Source: Chthoniobacterales bacterium
GTDB taxonomy: Bacteria; Verrucomicrobiota; Verrucomicrobiia; Chthoniobacterales; JACTMZ01
Length of the DNA stretch: 48,218 nt
Reading direction: 5' to 3'
NCBI GenBank assembly: GCA_018883245.1
Contig: VEQL01000022.1
Location: 1 to 48,218 of the forward strand
Shown here: piece by piece, positions 37,391 to 48,164 of the stretch
Numbering within the stretch: position 1 is the stretch's first letter
How the letters are laid out: the number at the start of each line of letters is the position of its first letter
Notes under the pieces: generated by a model
What the model saw: the letters and a program-made list of their open reading frames with translations, nothing else
Told to the model about the DNA's origin: nothing
Databases searched by the model: none
Position numbers and translations under genes: made by a program

Positions 37391-37408
37391 ATACCCTGCA
37401 CAGGGTAT
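37391..37408. repeat. 18-bp palindrome ATACCCT-N4-AGGGTAT, copy 2
   Basis: The arms are identical to those at 18700-18717, with core GCAC. It lies 7 bases beyond the PUR-gene stop and ~55 bases before the DUF2780 start, inside an otherwise closely spaced gene series. It could be an internal promoter operator for DUF2780-DUF3597, or an RNA processing hairpin. It has no T-run. Confidence 0.6.
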
Positions 37409-37414
37409 GGGAAC

Positions 37415-37669
37415 TCAGCGGTCGGCGTCTTCCGCGGCGGCAGAGGCCGCATCGTCGGCATCGAGAATGCGACCGAGTGCGTCGTAAAAATCGTCGAGCG
37501 CCTCGTCCGGAACCATGATGGTGTCGCGTCGTCCGTTCACGTCCTCCGTGATTTTCAAGACCCGGCCACGACTGTTCTCTTTGAAATCGAGAAAGAAAAT
37601 CTTCCGTCCCGATACTACTTTTTCCGAGGCCAATACCCGGTCAGGACTGCGCGAATAATCATCATTCAT
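37415..37669 (-). CDS. PUR-alpha-like nucleic-acid-binding protein (DUF3276)
   Basis: This 84-residue protein contains one PUR repeat. SEKVVSGRKIFFLDFKENSR is the beta-sheet half, with the aromatic and basic residues that contact single-stranded nucleic acid. LKITEDVNGRRDTIMVPDEALDDFYDALGRI is the remaining strand plus the helix. The acidic Asp/Ala-rich tail is variable. Bacterial PUR-alpha proteins dimerise and bind single-stranded DNA or RNA; the physiological target is unknown. It starts 4 bases after the DUF4149 stop, so the two are co-translated downstream of trpS. Confidence 0.85.
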   Translation of the reverse strand: MNDDYSRSPDRVLASEKVVSGRKIFFLDFKENSRGRVLKITEDVNGRRDTIMVPDEALDDFYDALGRILDADDAASAAAEDADR

Positions 37670-37673
37670 GCCT

Positions 37674-38084
37674 TCACTCCTTGCTTCTCCTGAGAACCAA
37701 TAAAGAAGCGGCTGGAACAGCGATCAAGGAGAAAAGATTAAGCGCCATCGAAAGTCCGTGCCAGCGTGCAAAGCCGGTGGTGCCGGGCGCGTGCACCGCC
37801 ATCGCCGGCTGGATAAACAGCGGGATTGCTGTGAGAGCGGAAAGAGCGGCCAATTGCAGGATGAGCGCTGCGTTGGCATGCGGTGCTCGGCGGTTAAACC
37901 AGAGAATTAGCGTGGCGCCCAGTCCCAGCGCGATGGCGACGATGAAATATCCCGGAAACAAAGCCGTGGTCACTTCACCGGCGCGCTCGCGCGGGAACAC
38001 GCCGAAAAGATGACGTGCCACGCCGAAGGTGAAAAACCACAGCACGGCAGTCCAAGCTCCCGCCAGCCACGTGTAGAGAATCAT
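37674..38084 (-). CDS. DUF4149 (TMEM205-like) integral membrane protein
   Basis: This 136-residue protein has four hydrophobic helices. The family landmarks are visible: a first helix ending GVARHLFGVFPRERAGEVTTALFPGYF, and the later TGFARWHGLSMALNLF, in which the W-H-x-x-S pattern is conserved. Start ATG 38084 overlaps the trpS stop as ATGA, so translation is coupled. Function is unknown; the human relative TMEM205 is implicated in drug resistance but gives no firm hint for bacteria. Confidence 0.85.
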   Translation of the reverse strand: MILYTWLAGAWTAVLWFFTFGVARHLFGVFPRERAGEVTTALFPGYFIVAIALGLGATLILWFNRRAPHANAALILQLAALSALTAIPLFIQPAMAVHAPGTTGFARWHGLSMALNLFSLIAVPAASLLVLRRSKE

Positions 38085-39049
38085 GCCCGCAATCCGACTG
38101 CGCTTTCAACGCGCGCCATGACTTTGTCCGCGAGCGCGTTGGCATGCTCTGCGCCGCGGCGCAGGACGTCATCCACATGGCATGGATCGGACTCGAGTTC
38201 CGCGCGCTTGGATCGCATCGGCGCGAAATATTCCCACACCGTGGCAAAAAGTTGTTTTTTGAACTCGCCGTAGCCGGAGCCGCCCGCGCGGAACTTTCCG
38301 GCCATGGTCGCGGCGTCGTCCGCGGACGCGAAGAGTTTGTAAAGTTGGTAAATGGCATTGGTCTCGGCGTCCTTGGGCGCCTCGACCGGCGTGGAGTCGG
38401 TGACAATCGCCATGATTTTCTTCTTCATCGTTTTCTCATCGGCGAAAATCTCGATCGTGTTGCCGTAGCTCTTGCTCATCTTCGCGCCGTCCGTGCCCGG
38501 AACCACGGCCGCGTTCTCGCGTATCGAGGGCTCGGGGAGCTTGAACACGGGCCCGAAGGTTTCGTTGATTTTCACCGCAATGTCGCGGGTCACTTCCAAG
38601 TGCTGTTTTTGGTCCCTGCCCACCGGCACGATATCGCTGTCATAAACAAGGATATCCGCCGCCATCAGAACGGGATACGAGAACAGCGCGTGGGAGGGTG
38701 CAATACCGTGGGCGATCTTGTCCTTGTAGGAGTGACAGCGCTCAAGCAGGCCCATCGGCGTGACTGTGCTGAGAATCCAGGTGAGCAGCGGGACTTTCGG
38801 GATGTCCGACTGCCGGAAAAGGAACGCCTTCGACGGATCGAGTCCGCAAGCCAGGAAGTCGAGCGCCACATCGCGCGAGTAACGACGCAGTGCGACCGGG
38901 TCGCGTAGCGTCGTGAGCGCGTGCAGATCGGCGATGAAATAAAGTGCCTCGCCTTGGTGCTGCAATTCCACAGCCGGACGCATCATGCCGAGGTAATTGC
39001 CGAGATGCAGCGCGCCGGACGGCTGGATGCCGGAAAGAATGCGTTTCAT
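38081..39049 (-). CDS. trpS: Tryptophanyl-tRNA synthetase
   Basis: This class I aminoacyl-tRNA synthetase charges tRNA-Trp. It has 322 residues, normal for the bacterial form. The ATP-binding HIGH motif appears as HLGN at 15-18 after ILSGIQPSG, and KMSKS is exact at 190-194. VPVGRDQKQHLEVTRDIA is the conserved core before it. Start ATG 39049; its stop overlaps the DUF4149 start. No tryptophan-dependent leader is evident in the 61 bases upstream (39050-39110). Confidence 0.98.
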   Translation of the reverse strand: MKRILSGIQPSGALHLGNYLGMMRPAVELQHQGEALYFIADLHALTTLRDPVALRRYSRDVALDFLACGLDPSKAFLFRQSDIPKVPLLTWILSTVTPMGLLERCHSYKDKIAHGIAPSHALFSYPVLMAADILVYDSDIVPVGRDQKQHLEVTRDIAVKINETFGPVFKLPEPSIRENAAVVPGTDGAKMSKSYGNTIEIFADEKTMKKKIMAIVTDSTPVEAPKDAETNAIYQLYKLFASADDAATMAGKFRAGGSGYGEFKKQLFATVWEYFAPMRSKRAELESDPCHVDDVLRRGAEHANALADKVMARVESAVGLRA

Positions 39050-39110
39050 GCAGTGCGGACTTTAGTCGGTGCCGTGTCCTGAACGAAAGCGATTTGCAGT
39101 GCGCGTGGGA

Positions 39111-40070
39111 TCAGGGATTGACGACATTGATCGGCTTGCCTTGCAGGAATGCCCGGATGTTCTGCGCTGTCACCTCGAGCAGGCGCTGGCGCGCACGTGG
39201 TCCGGTCCATGCCATGTGCGGCGTGATGATGCAGTTTGGCAGAGTGCAAAGCGGATGATCAGCCGGTGGCGGCTCGACCGTGAGCACGTCCAACCCCGCG
39301 CCCGCAATCGGGCCGCGCCTCAGCGCCTGTGCCAAATCCACCTCTTTGATCAATCCGCCGCGGGCTGTGTTGATGAGAAACGACCCGGCTTTCATCTTTC
39401 CGAGGAGCGTGGAATTGATCATCCCGGCATTCGCGGGCGTCAGCTGGCAATGAAGGGAAAGGACGTCCGCTTCCCTGATCACCCGATCGAGGGCCGACAA
39501 TTCTCCACCGCCCTCCGGCTTGGACGGGCTGGCCATGAGGGCTTCCATGCCGAAAGCGCCGCCGATTTCCGCCACGCGCTTCGCGATGCGTCCGCGACCG
39601 ATCAGGCCGAGCGTCAGTCCCGACAACTCCGTGACAGCGGTCTGCGGAGCGCACCACTCGCGCGATGCCGACCAATCCCCCCTCGCGACGAACTGTGCAT
39701 GCAGTCCGACGCGGTTGCACAGCTCGAGGATCAGGGCGAACACATGCTGGGCAGCCGAATCCGTGCCGTAGGCCGGCACATTGCTCACGGTGATTCCATG
39801 CGTCCGCGCCGCGGAAGAGTCCACCACATTGTGACCGGTGGCGAGCACGCCGATGAATTTCAGCCCGGGCAGCGCGGCCAAGGTTTCCGCCGTGATCGGT
39901 GTTTTATTGGTGAGAATGATCTGCGCCCCCCGTGCACGCGCGACCACATCAGCTTCTGCCGTGTGCTTATACACCGTCAGCTCGCCCAAGTCGGCCACTT
40001 CGCCCCATGGCAGATTTCCGTCGAGCAAATGACCTTCATCAAGCACGACGATACGGTGGTGCTGTTTCAT
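39111..40070 (-). CDS. D-2-hydroxyacid dehydrogenase (glycerate/hydroxypyruvate reductase-like)
   Basis: The protein has 319 residues from ATG 40070; the frame runs further 5' but overlaps the yraN gene. The NAD-binding loop is LGLIGRGRIAKRVAEIG. The catalytic Arg lies in INTARGGLI, the Glu within the following PIAGAGLDVLTVEPPP block, and the His in TPHMAWTG. GVLATGHNVVD and AYGTDSAAQHVFALILEL are typical of the HprA/glycerate dehydrogenase group, which interconverts hydroxypyruvate or glyoxylate with glycerate or glycolate. It sits between yraN and trpS in the co-directional series. Confidence 0.92.
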   Translation of the reverse strand: MKQHHRIVVLDEGHLLDGNLPWGEVADLGELTVYKHTAEADVVARARGAQIILTNKTPITAETLAALPGLKFIGVLATGHNVVDSSAARTHGITVSNVPAYGTDSAAQHVFALILELCNRVGLHAQFVARGDWSASREWCAPQTAVTELSGLTLGLIGRGRIAKRVAEIGGAFGMEALMASPSKPEGGGELSALDRVIREADVLSLHCQLTPANAGMINSTLLGKMKAGSFLINTARGGLIKEVDLAQALRRGPIAGAGLDVLTVEPPPADHPLCTLPNCIITPHMAWTGPRARQRLLEVTAQNIRAFLQGKPINVVNP

Positions 40071-40117
40071 TCGTTTGATGCTGCGGCTTGTGCGCTTGCG
40101 GGCAAGTCCGGACTTGT

Positions 40118-40573
40118 TCAATAAACGTAATATTCCGGCAGCGGGAAGGCATTCCGGATGAGAGTGATCTCGGGATTGTCCCGCGTCGTCGCCAGAACTT
40201 CCACGATGTCGAATCGGAAGCGGATGTCGGGAAAATTCAGCAGGCGCAGCCACGCCATCGCACCGCGGGCGACGAGCCGCTGTTTCTCGTAATCGACCGC
40301 GTCGGCGGGGCGTCCGCGCTCTTCGGTGGCGCGGGTCTTTACTTCGACGAAAACGAGCGTGTCCTCGGGCTTGTCGCGGCAGACGAGATCGACCTCGCCG
40401 CCGCCGGGCGCACGGAAGTTGCGGTAAAGAATCCGGTATCTCTGGCGTCGCAAAAACTTCTCCGCCTCCCGTTCGCCCCACCGCCCGAAGGCGATGTGGT
40501 CAGGAAGCGGCGTGCGCGGCTTGCGCCCGAGCCACCGGCGCAAACGATCGGCGATGGGCGGGGCAGGGTCCAT
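40118..40573 (-). CDS. YraN/UPF0102 endonuclease-fold protein
   Basis: ATG 40573 gives 151 residues. The UPF0102 signature is complete: [20 protein letters not shown], then [13 protein letters not shown] and FVEVKTR, the E-D-EVK set of a restriction-endonuclease-like active site, ending FRFDIVEV. A nuclease or Holliday-junction-linked role is suspected for the family, not proved. The start lies 74 bases inside the 3' end of rnhB in another frame; rnhB-yraN adjacency is common in bacteria. Earlier starts would overlap rnhB even more and add residues with no family match. Confidence 0.9.
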   Translation of the reverse strand: MDPAPPIADRLRRWLGRKPRTPLPDHIAFGRWGEREAEKFLRRQRYRILYRNFRAPGGGEVDLVCRDKPEDTLVFVEVKTRATEERGRPADAVDYEKQRLVARGAMAWLRLLNFPDIRFRFDIVEVLATTRDNPEITLIRNAFPLPEYYVY

Positions 40574-41126
40574 GTTCGCGTAGGGCTTCAAGGTGCTCGC
40601 GCACACCATAGCCTTTGTGGCGTGCAAATCCATATTGCGGAAATTGCGCATCGAGCAGCTCCATCGCGCGGTCGCGCGTGACCTTCGCGATGATGCTGGC
40701 CGCGGCGATGCTCAGGCTCAGGGAATCGCCGCCGACGAGCGCCGTGTGTTCCACCGGCAGTCCCCGAACCGGAAGCCCGTCCACCAGCGCGTGGTCGGGT
40801 TTGCGAGGCAGTGCATCGACGGCGCGGGCCATGGCGAGATGCGTGGCCCGCAGGATGTTGAGATCATCGATCTCCGCCGCCGAGGCCTCGCCGACCGCCC
40901 AAGCCACTTCAACCGTCGCAGTGATCGCCGTGAAAAGTTTTTCACGCTTTGGCGGGGAAAGTTTTTTCGAGTCGGTCAGGCCGTCGAGGGCGAAGTCACC
41001 GGGCAAAACGACTGCCGCCGCCACCACGGATCCGGCCAGCGGTCCGCGTCCGGCTTCGTCCACGCCGGCAACCGTTGCAAAACCGCGGGCTTGGAGAAGT
41101 CGCTCGCGGCTGAGGTCGCAGGCCAT
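40500..41126 (-). CDS. rnhB: Ribonuclease HII
   Basis: This enzyme cleaves RNA in RNA-DNA hybrids and removes single ribonucleotides from DNA. It has 208 residues, with catalytic D23-E24 in [12 protein letters not shown] and further acidic residues in ALVDG and [19 protein letters not shown] and [10 protein letters not shown] are conserved RNase HII blocks. The domain ends at HRRSFAPV, and a short Ala-rich tail follows that overlaps the start of yraN. It begins 19 bases after rplS. Confidence 0.97.
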   Translation of the reverse strand: MACDLSRERLLQARGFATVAGVDEAGRGPLAGSVVAAAVVLPGDFALDGLTDSKKLSPPKREKLFTAITATVEVAWAVGEASAAEIDDLNILRATHLAMARAVDALPRKPDHALVDGLPVRGLPVEHTALVGGDSLSLSIAAASIIAKVTRDRAMELLDAQFPQYGFARHKGYGVREHLEALREHGPCPAHRRSFAPVARAQAAHAAS

Positions 41127-41145
41127 GGGGAGGCCCGGGGAAAGA

Positions 41146-41511
41146 TCAGGCAGCCGCGGATTCGGCGCCGGACTTCTCTTTCACCGTGGTCGCCGATTTG
41201 CCTTTGCGTTTGCGCAGATAATTCAGTTTGGCGCGGCGCACGGAACCTTTTTTCTCCACCTCGATCTTGGCAATGCGCGGGGAATGGAGCGGGAAGACGC
41301 GCTCGACGCCCTCGCCGTAGGAGACGCGACGCACGGTGAAATTCTCGTTCACACCGGTGCCTTTGCGGCCGATGACGATTCCGGCGTAAATCTGGATGCG
41401 CTCTTTCTCGCCCTCGATCACGCGGGTGTGAACTTTGACGGTGTCTCCTACCGAAAACTTGGCCACATCAGCCTTGAGTTGCTCAGCCTCGATTTTGTCC
41501 AAAACATTCAT
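41146..41511 (-). CDS. rplS: Ribosomal protein L19
   Basis: This 50S subunit protein at the subunit interface has 121 residues, as expected. [53 protein letters not shown] and [15 protein letters not shown] are the family blocks, followed by a Ser/Ala-rich tail. It is the first gene of a co-directional minus-strand series that includes rnhB and yraN. The usual trmD/rimM partners are not adjacent. The divergent 150-base gap to the cobalamin gene holds a palindrome at 41597-41616. Confidence 0.97.
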   Translation of the reverse strand: MNVLDKIEAEQLKADVAKFSVGDTVKVHTRVIEGEKERIQIYAGIVIGRKGTGVNENFTVRRVSYGEGVERVFPLHSPRIAKIEVEKKGSVRRAKLNYLRKRKGKSATTVKEKSGAESAAA

Positions 41512-41596
41512 GACTTCTTTCCTTTCACAAAAATGGCCCTGTTGTTTATCGCCGTAATGGCTTCAGGGCAACAACTTTCCTTGGTTCGAAAAGAAC

Positions 41597-41616
41597 ATAT
41601 CTACATATCATGATAT
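41597..41616. promoter_or_regulatory. ATATCATGATAT palindrome upstream of the adenosyltransferase-metH pair
   Basis: A perfect 12-base dyad (41605-41616) is preceded by another ATATC half-site at 41597-41601. It lies 45 bases before the GTG start at 41662 and between divergent rplS and the cobalamin/methionine genes. Short dyads of this type are typical of ArsR- or MarR-family operators; methionine-cycle repressors of that class exist in other bacteria. The assignment is tentative. Confidence 0.35.
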
Positions 41617-41661
41617 TTTGATGGGTTGCTTTTATATGAGCCTCAGGTATTTAATCGCTCC

Positions 41662-42225
41662 GTGAACAGTATTGCCACTCGAACCGGGGACGATGGAACC
41701 ACCTCGCTGCTATTCGGATGCCGTGTGCCCAAGACCGATGCGCGCATCGTGGCCAACGGCCGGGTCGATGAACTCAATGCGCGCCTCGGCATGGCCAAAG
41801 CTTGTCTTCCGCCGGACGAATCCGAGTCGCGTGCTTTCATCGAGCAGGTGCAGCGCAATCTGGTCAATTTGATGGGCGAGGTGGCTGTTGCCCCGGAGGA
41901 CTGGGAGCGTTACGCGGCCTCCGGTATGCCGAATTTTGACGAGGCGCTGCTCGGCGTTTTGGATGGGCGGGTGGCGCGTCTGGAATCCGAAGGTTTCACA
42001 TACAAAGGCTGGGCGACGCCCGGTGCCAATCTCTCCGCAGCAGCCCTCGACTGCGCCCGCACCGCCTGCCGCGAGGCGGAGATTGCGCTTCTGTCGGTCA
42101 ACCAGGCTGGTCTGCTCAATCCCCAACGCGCCGACACAATTCTCCAGTCGCTGAACCGCTTGTCCGACGTCCTGTGGCTGGAGGCGCGTCGGGCCGAAAG
42201 CGCCATTTTTTCCCCGCGCGAGTAA
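41662..42225 (+). CDS. ATP:cob(I)alamin adenosyltransferase (PduO type)
   Basis: GTG 41662 gives 187 residues beginning [19 protein letters not shown], the expected family N-terminus; TTG 41626 would add 12 unmatched residues. The ATP-binding region T-R-T-G-D-D-G-T-T, then [20 protein letters not shown] and the C-terminal [21 protein letters not shown] are conserved in PduO enzymes, which make adenosylcobalamin. The gene is 8 bases before metH, a methylcobalamin enzyme, so both use the same corrinoid pool. It has no visible cobalamin riboswitch. Confidence 0.95.
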   Translation: MNSIATRTGDDGTTSLLFGCRVPKTDARIVANGRVDELNARLGMAKACLPPDESESRAFIEQVQRNLVNLMGEVAVAPEDWERYAASGMPNFDEALLGVLDGRVARLESEGFTYKGWATPGANLSAAALDCARTACREAEIALLSVNQAGLLNPQRADTILQSLNRLSDVLWLEARRAESAIFSPRE

Positions 42226-42233
42226 TAACTCCG

Positions 42234-45926
<3,693 letters not shown>

Positions 45927-46079
45927 GAGTGGGAAAGGGCTGAGACCTGAGTGTGAAACCTGAGTGAGGTTGTAGCGGCGCTCTGTGAGTGCCGGAATTT
46001 TTGAGCGGTCTCCACCTGGATATCTGCTCTGGCCGGCGCGCGAATTGACTGAGTATCTGTGCCTGGCTAGTTTTCAGTC

Positions 46080-46298
46080 ATGAGCACGGCGACGCTTGAA
46101 CTGATCCGTATCTGCGAATCGTTACCCGAAGCGAAGCAAGCTGAGGTCACCGACTTTGCCCGTTTCCTTCTGGACCGGGAGGGTGACAAGCGCTGGGAAT
46201 CTATCGTGGCCGAAGGCGAGCCGCGCCCGCGGTTCGAGAGTTTCCTGCGCGATGCGGCAGCGGAGCCAGCCGAGCCTCTCGACCTCAAGCGCTTGTGA
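46080..46298 (+). CDS. Antitoxin, DUF2281-like
   Basis: This 72-residue protein begins MSTATLELIRICESLPEAKQ and has the short helix VTDFARFLLDRE, the pattern of DUF2281-type antitoxins. The acidic/proline-containing C-terminal half is the likely toxin-wrapping tail. Its stop overlaps the toxin start (GTGA). It would neutralise the RelE-type protein encoded next and probably repress the operon. Confidence 0.8.
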   Translation: MSTATLELIRICESLPEAKQAEVTDFARFLLDREGDKRWESIVAEGEPRPRFESFLRDAAAEPAEPLDLKRL

Positions 46299-46558
46299 AG
46301 TCCCTTGTCCGTCCGAGTTTCTGGCGTGCCTACGGCCAGCTTTCGGACCGGGCACGAAAAGACGCGCGCAAAGCCTACGCTCAGTTCGCCCAAGATCCGG
46401 CGCATCCCTCGCTTCGTTTCAAAAAATTGGCTGGCTACGCGGATGTGTGGTCGGTGCGAGTCTCCGCGCAATACCGCGCCATCGGACAACGCAGCGGCGA
46501 TGAAATCACTTGGGTCTGGATCGGGTCGCACAACGACTTCGACAAACTTTTCGGCTGA
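46295..46558 (+). CDS. RelE/ParE-superfamily toxin
   Basis: This 87-residue protein starts at GTG 46295, overlapping the antitoxin stop. KSLVRPSFWRAYGQLSDRAR, FAQDPAHPSLRFKKLAGYADVW and SVRVSAQYRAIGQ followed by WVWIGSHNDFDKLFG form the helix-helix-sheet core of RelE-like mRNA interferases, with the basic residues R-x-x-Y-R-A-I and a His near the end. It probably blocks translation when its antitoxin is degraded. Its 3' end overlaps the remnant of a different toxin on the other strand. Confidence 0.85.
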   Translation: MKSLVRPSFWRAYGQLSDRARKDARKAYAQFAQDPAHPSLRFKKLAGYADVWSVRVSAQYRAIGQRSGDEITWVWIGSHNDFDKLFG

Positions 46559-46649
46559 AACGAGACGGCCAAACTTGAAGGAACAGAATCTCCGATCTGT
46601 TGATCGTGAGCAGAGCCGTCAGCGGTGATGTATCGGAGAGAACGATCAT
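46506..46649 (-). pseudogene. Truncated PIN-domain (DUF3368-type) toxin remnant
   Basis: Directly after the UPF0175 gene, and overlapping its stop as ATGA, a 47-codon frame starts MIVLSDTSPLTALLTINRSE. This is the first strand of DUF3368 PIN toxins, with the catalytic Asp in LSDTSPL. Similarity ends after ~22 codons and the frame then runs through the antisense of the RelE-type toxin gene. A working PIN toxin needs ~150 residues and three more acidic residues. The toxin gene has therefore been cut, apparently where the neighbouring module joined. Confidence 0.75.
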
Positions 46650-46903
46650 CGCGCCGACAGCGCATCGACCATCCGCAGATCCTCGGCGAGTTCGTGTTCG
46701 CCGTAGTGCATCGCAATACCGCGGCGCCCCAGTTCACGGAGGAAATCGCTTTGCGAGAGGCCGGCCGTGCTCGCCGCTTGGCCCAGCGTGGCTTCCTCGG
46801 ATATGAACAGCCCGATGGCCAGATGCAACGCAGCATCGCGGGTGGAAAGGCGTTCGCTCAGAGACTTTGGCAGCGTCAGCTCCATTGCATCAATATGAAC
46901 CAT
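46646..46903 (-). CDS. UPF0175 family antitoxin
   Basis: ATG 46903 gives 85 residues; TTG 46942 is less likely. MELTLPKSLSERLS, the middle helix-turn-helix-like EEATLGQAASTAGLSQSDFLRELGRRGI and the end HYGEHELAEDLRMVDAL match UPF0175, a family usually paired with DUF3368 PIN toxins. Here the partner gene is only a stub (46506-46649), so the protein is an orphan antitoxin that may still act as a DNA-binding regulator or guard against related toxins. Confidence 0.85.
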   Translation of the reverse strand: MVHIDAMELTLPKSLSERLSTRDAALHLAIGLFISEEATLGQAASTAGLSQSDFLRELGRRGIAMHYGEHELAEDLRMVDALSAR

Positions 46904-47037
46904 GACCCCAGCAGTAGCAAGGCGTGCTGCTCCACCTCTCAAAGCCCTTAGACACGCAGAAGGTGAATGGCGACGCTACGCCGAATGTCCGCGATCATCG
47001 GCGACGGGTAGTGGTGCGGTGGCGCGCATTGTTGGAC

Positions 47038-47337
47038 TTATTTAAGCTTGCGCAGTTTTCGGGATATCCACGATGGATCTCTGCGTAGATCCAAAACCGC
47101 CCGAACCAGAATCAGGTCGTCCCGCACTTCATAGTAGACGGCGCATGGAAATCTTTCCGAGAGAAGGCGATGCTTGCCAAAATGCTGCGGATGAATTCCT
47201 GCGTAGAGGAGAAGGGACTCGATATCGGAATAAAGTGAATCGAGAAAATAGCTTCCGAGTCCCGTCTGCTGTCTTTCGTAAAACCGAAACCCACCCTTCA
47301 AGTCCGCCAGTGCTGACGGTTGAATGACAATTTTCAC
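47038..47337 (-). CDS. RelE/ParE-family toxin
   Basis: GTG 47337, overlapping the antitoxin stop as GTGA, gives 99 residues. KIVIQPSALADLKGGFRFYERQ, then GLGSYFLDSLYSDIESLLLYAG and RFPCAVYYEVRDDLILVRAVLDLRRDPSWI are characteristic of the ParE/RelE toxins paired with TIGR02574 antitoxins. These act on gyrase or mRNA; the target is not decided by sequence. It is transcribed after its antitoxin. The 46904-47037 gap downstream holds nothing recognisable. Confidence 0.88.
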   Translation of the reverse strand: MKIVIQPSALADLKGGFRFYERQQTGLGSYFLDSLYSDIESLLLYAGIHPQHFGKHRLLSERFPCAVYYEVRDDLILVRAVLDLRRDPSWISRKLRKLK

Positions 47338-47552
47338 TGAAGCTCTTCTCGGAGCTGTTTCTTGGCAGTTTCCCAGTCGATGAATGTCTCTTCTCCAGAG
47401 GCGATCAATCGGTCCCGTTCCGCAAGAGCCTCTCCATGCCACTCGGGCGAGACTACTTCTGAAGCAGTCGTGGCAAGATTTTGCCACAATGCCTCCATGA
47501 GGCGCAGCTTGTCGGACGTGGTCATCTCTTGGAGGTCAATCATCGCGGACAT
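47334..47552 (-). CDS. Addiction-module antitoxin (TIGR02574-like)
   Basis: ATG 47552 gives 72 residues (GTG 47564 is an alternative). TSDKLRLMEALWQNLA, SPEWHGEALAERDRLIASGEE and DWETAKKQLREEL are the standard segments of the putative addiction-module component family. The protein is acidic and helical, and binds the RelE/ParE toxin encoded immediately downstream with a GTGA overlap. Confidence 0.88.
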   Translation of the reverse strand: MSAMIDLQEMTTSDKLRLMEALWQNLATTASEVVSPEWHGEALAERDRLIASGEETFIDWETAKKQLREELQ

Positions 47553-47610
47553 GGTTAAAGACACAGCAGCGATCGTGAGGAACTCAATTTTTATTGCCGA
47601 ACGACCGGCA

Positions 47611-47898
47611 TCAGGCGCCGAGCGGAGCGAGATTGGCTGCGCGCGATCGTTCGGATTTCTCCGTCTTGATGCGTTCGCTGAGCCAGACCTTGATGATCGA
47701 TTGACGCGTCACGCCGATGAGGGAGGCCTGTTTGTCGAGCTCGGATATCATCCAACTCGGGAGGTCCACATTCACCCGGCGCGGTTCCAGTCCGGGACGG
47801 CGTACGTTGTCCCAATCCAGATACGCGCTGATATCCTCGCCATCGTCAAAACGACGATCAAATTCCTCAGCGGTTATTGTAGCGTTCGCTTTCTTCAT
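47611..47898 (-). CDS. brnA: BrnA-type antitoxin
   Basis: This 95-residue protein starts at ATG 47898, 32 bases inside the 3' end of the BrnT gene. ITAEEFDRRFDDGEDISAYLDW is the toxin-binding N-terminal arm. RRVNVDLPSWMISELDKQASLIGVTRQSIIKVWLSERI is a ribbon-helix-helix DNA-binding domain. It should neutralise BrnT and repress the operon. The last codons contain a 20-base stretch nearly repeated at the window edge. Confidence 0.88.
   Translation of the reverse strand: MKKANATITAEEFDRRFDDGEDISAYLDWDNVRRPGLEPRRVNVDLPSWMISELDKQASLIGVTRQSIIKVWLSERIKTEKSERSRAANLAPLGA
47620..47639. repeat. GAGCGGAGCGAGATTGGCTG repeat, partner at 48198-48217
   Basis: The 20-base sequence occurs here (end of brnA) and, with one mismatch (GAGCGCAGCGAGATTGGCTG), at 48198-48217 upstream of brnT. 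Read on the minus strand the distal copy would encode P-A-N-L-A-A-L-S against A-A-N-L-A-P-L-G at the end of brnA. A second, mostly off-window antitoxin tail is possible. Confidence 0.45.
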
Positions 47899-48130
47899 TT
47901 CTTGATCTCCTTACCGATATGATGCGGATCGATTCGCTCCGCAGGGTGTAAATGGCAGTCCACAATGTTCCATCAAGCTCTGCAATGATAGCCTCGCGCG
48001 GTTCCGTGACGGATCGGGCAGAGACCACCAATCCTTTCCCATCAAGCCAAAGTCGTCTCGCATCATTGAAATCGATGCCATGCTTGGCTGCGTTGATTTT
48101 GCTCTTTTCGGGATCATACTCAAACTCCAC
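47867..48130 (-). CDS. brnT: BrnT-type ribonuclease toxin
   Basis: GTG 48130 gives 87 residues. EFEYDPEKSKINAAKHGIDFNDARRLW, then EPREAIIAELDGTLWTAIYTLR and RIISVRRSRNEESERYN match the BrnT family, a RelE-fold RNase; D-P-x-K-x-x-x-N-x-x-K-H-G-I is diagnostic and the R-R-S-R-x-x-E-R-x-x-Y end is near-complete. The toxin precedes the antitoxin gene, as is normal for BrnTA. Confidence 0.92.
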   Translation of the reverse strand: MEFEYDPEKSKINAAKHGIDFNDARRLWLDGKGLVVSARSVTEPREAIIAELDGTLWTAIYTLRSESIRIISVRRSRNEESERYNNR

Positions 48131-48136
48131 AAAAGG

Positions 48137-48164
48137 AGAATATTCATACCGAAAAGGTTGTCAA
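48137..48164 (-). promoter_or_regulatory. Candidate promoter for brnTA
   Basis: On the minus strand TTGACA (48164-48159) and TATTCT (48142-48137) are 16 bases apart. Initiation would fall at or next to the GTG start at 48130, so the mRNA would be leaderless or nearly so. Confidence 0.35.

Noticed and set aside
41512-41661. Cobalamin riboswitch before the adenosyltransferase-metH pair
   Set aside because: The 150-base gap is too short and lacks the B12-box segment; only a short palindrome is visible.
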